Position numbers and translations under genes: made by a program
The notes under the pieces: model-generated
Told to the model about the DNA's origin: nothing
What the model saw: the letters and a program-made list of their open reading frames with translations, nothing else
The model's database searches: none
In this document: positions 43,472 to 44,011 of the stretch, one piece after another
How positions within the stretch are numbered: the first letter of the stretch is position 1
How the letters are laid out: each line of letters begins with the position of its first letter
Assembly: GCA_045110675.1 (NCBI GenBank)
Contig: JBGCGJ010000059.1
Span: 1-44,011 of the forward strand
Source: JBALVT01 sp045110675
Lineage (GTDB): Bacteria; Pseudomonadota; Gammaproteobacteria; Pseudomonadales; Halieaceae
Length of the DNA stretch: 44,011 nt
Reading direction: 5' to 3'

Positions 43472-44011
43472 CTAGCGCTCACCCAACAAGCGCATACGTT
43501 CCTTATAGGCCTTGGGGGTTTGCCCGGTCCACCCTTTGAAAGAACGGACAAAGGAGCTGGGTTCCGTGAAACCCAGATACTCAGCCAAGTCAGCCACTTT
43601 CGTATTTTCGTGCAACAGTTTGTCGATCGCGATATCGCAGCGGACCTCATCCTTCAGCGCTTGATAACTGGTCGTCTCTTTTTGTAAGCGACGACGCAGG
43701 CTGGATTCGGACATATGCAGGTGGTCAGCAATTTCCGTAAAAGAGGGCATCCCGCTGGGAATATCAATTGTCACCAGAGATTTAATAGCCGCGCTGGTAC
43801 TTGCTGGTTCGCGCTCGGAAGCGATTAACTGGTAAACCATGTTATTCAGGAACTCCTGTAAGGAGTCGATGGTATGCACCACACGCCGTTCGAGTAATTT
43901 GCCGCTAAAGCTGAGCGTATTCTCTTCAGCATCAAAACTGACTGGACAATTCAGGGCATTCGTCAAACTCTCGTGGTATGCCTCATTCAGATAGGGAGCT
44001 GCTACCTTTAC
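43472..44011 (-). CDS. AraC-family transcriptional regulator (C-terminal part, cut by window edge)
   Basis: The frame is open through the right edge (VKVAAPYLNEAYHESLTNAL...), so the true start lies beyond 44011; a TTG at 43966 is not a credible start. The visible 179 residues contain the end of an arabinose-binding-type N-terminal domain (YLNEAYHESL, FDAEENTLSFSGKLLE) and a full AraC DNA-binding domain: HTH1 FTEIADHLHMSESSLRRRLQKE and HTH2 KVADLAEYLGFTEPSSFVRSFKGWTGQTPKAYKE. It resembles the OruR/ArgR-like AraC_E group, which responds to small metabolites. It probably regulates the SDR gene 15 nt downstream. Confidence 0.9.
   Translation of the reverse strand, partial: VKVAAPYLNEAYHESLTNALNCPVSFDAEENTLSFSGKLLERRVVHTIDSLQEFLNNMVYQLIASEREPASTSAAIKSLVTIDIPSGMPSFTEIADHLHMSESSLRRRLQKETTSYQALKDEVRCDIAIDKLLHENTKVADLAEYLGFTEPSSFVRSFKGWTGQTPKAYKERMRLLGER

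Overview
The window looks like chromosomal DNA of a free-living, probably marine, gammaproteobacterium. This rests on the set of families present: an E. coli-length HrpA, bifunctional MnmC, CpxR/CpxA, the YdbH-YnbE-YdbL trio, a complete liu leucine/isovalerate operon, a wax ester synthase, an RND pump and a TonB-dependent receptor. I would guess the Cellvibrionales/Halieaceae-Spongiibacteraceae neighbourhood, but no rRNA or other marker is present to prove it. I see no tRNA, rRNA, CRISPR array, transposase or phage gene.

Layout. 1-113 (-): the first codons of a secreted protein resembling HvfA-type RiPP metallophore precursors, cut by the window edge. 276-4040 (-): hrpA. 4208-5219: a MaoC/PhaJ-like hydratase and an unrecognised cytoplasmic protein. 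5410-9217 (+): a tight operon with 4-bp overlaps encoding a secreted coiled-coil protein, MnmC and a glutaminyl-peptide cyclotransferase. 9265-12216 (+): an M16C peptidase. 12376-14432 (+): cpxR-cpxA, with a perfect CpxR box upstream. 14433-17139: a Cys-rich secreted DUF3604/PHP protein lying between two gene-poor stretches, each holding a long perfect inverted repeat. 17140-24588 (+): liuR-liuA-liuB-liuC-liuD-liuE plus an ABM-fold monooxygenase, with a LiuR-type palindrome over the -35 element of the promoter. Together these enzymes convert isovaleryl-CoA to acetoacetate and acetyl-CoA.

24609-25709 (-): a membrane-anchored zinc-independent MDR dehydrogenase. 25934-28912 (+): ydbH-ynbE-ydbL, an envelope lipid-transport bridge. 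28919-29824 (-): a fatty acid desaturase, followed by a decayed metallophosphoesterase (29918-30580). 30746-36451: an SDR resembling 3-alpha-hydroxysteroid dehydrogenase, a DUF1254/DUF1214 protein, a CrtC/AttH-like protein and a TonB-dependent receptor. This may be an accessory module for a hydrophobic substrate. 36696-38153 (+): wax ester synthase/DGAT. 38264-42417 (+): an RND permease-adaptor pair in reversed gene order. 42446-44011 (-): an AraC-type regulator (cut by the right edge) and an extended SDR.

The most notable items are the HvfA-like edge gene, the 110-bp element with 29-bp perfect inverted arms before liuR, the textbook CpxR and LiuR operator sites, the multiply broken metallophosphoesterase, and the SDR/DUF1254/lipocalin-like/TonB receptor group. 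I did not find a clearly unprecedented defence or mobile system.
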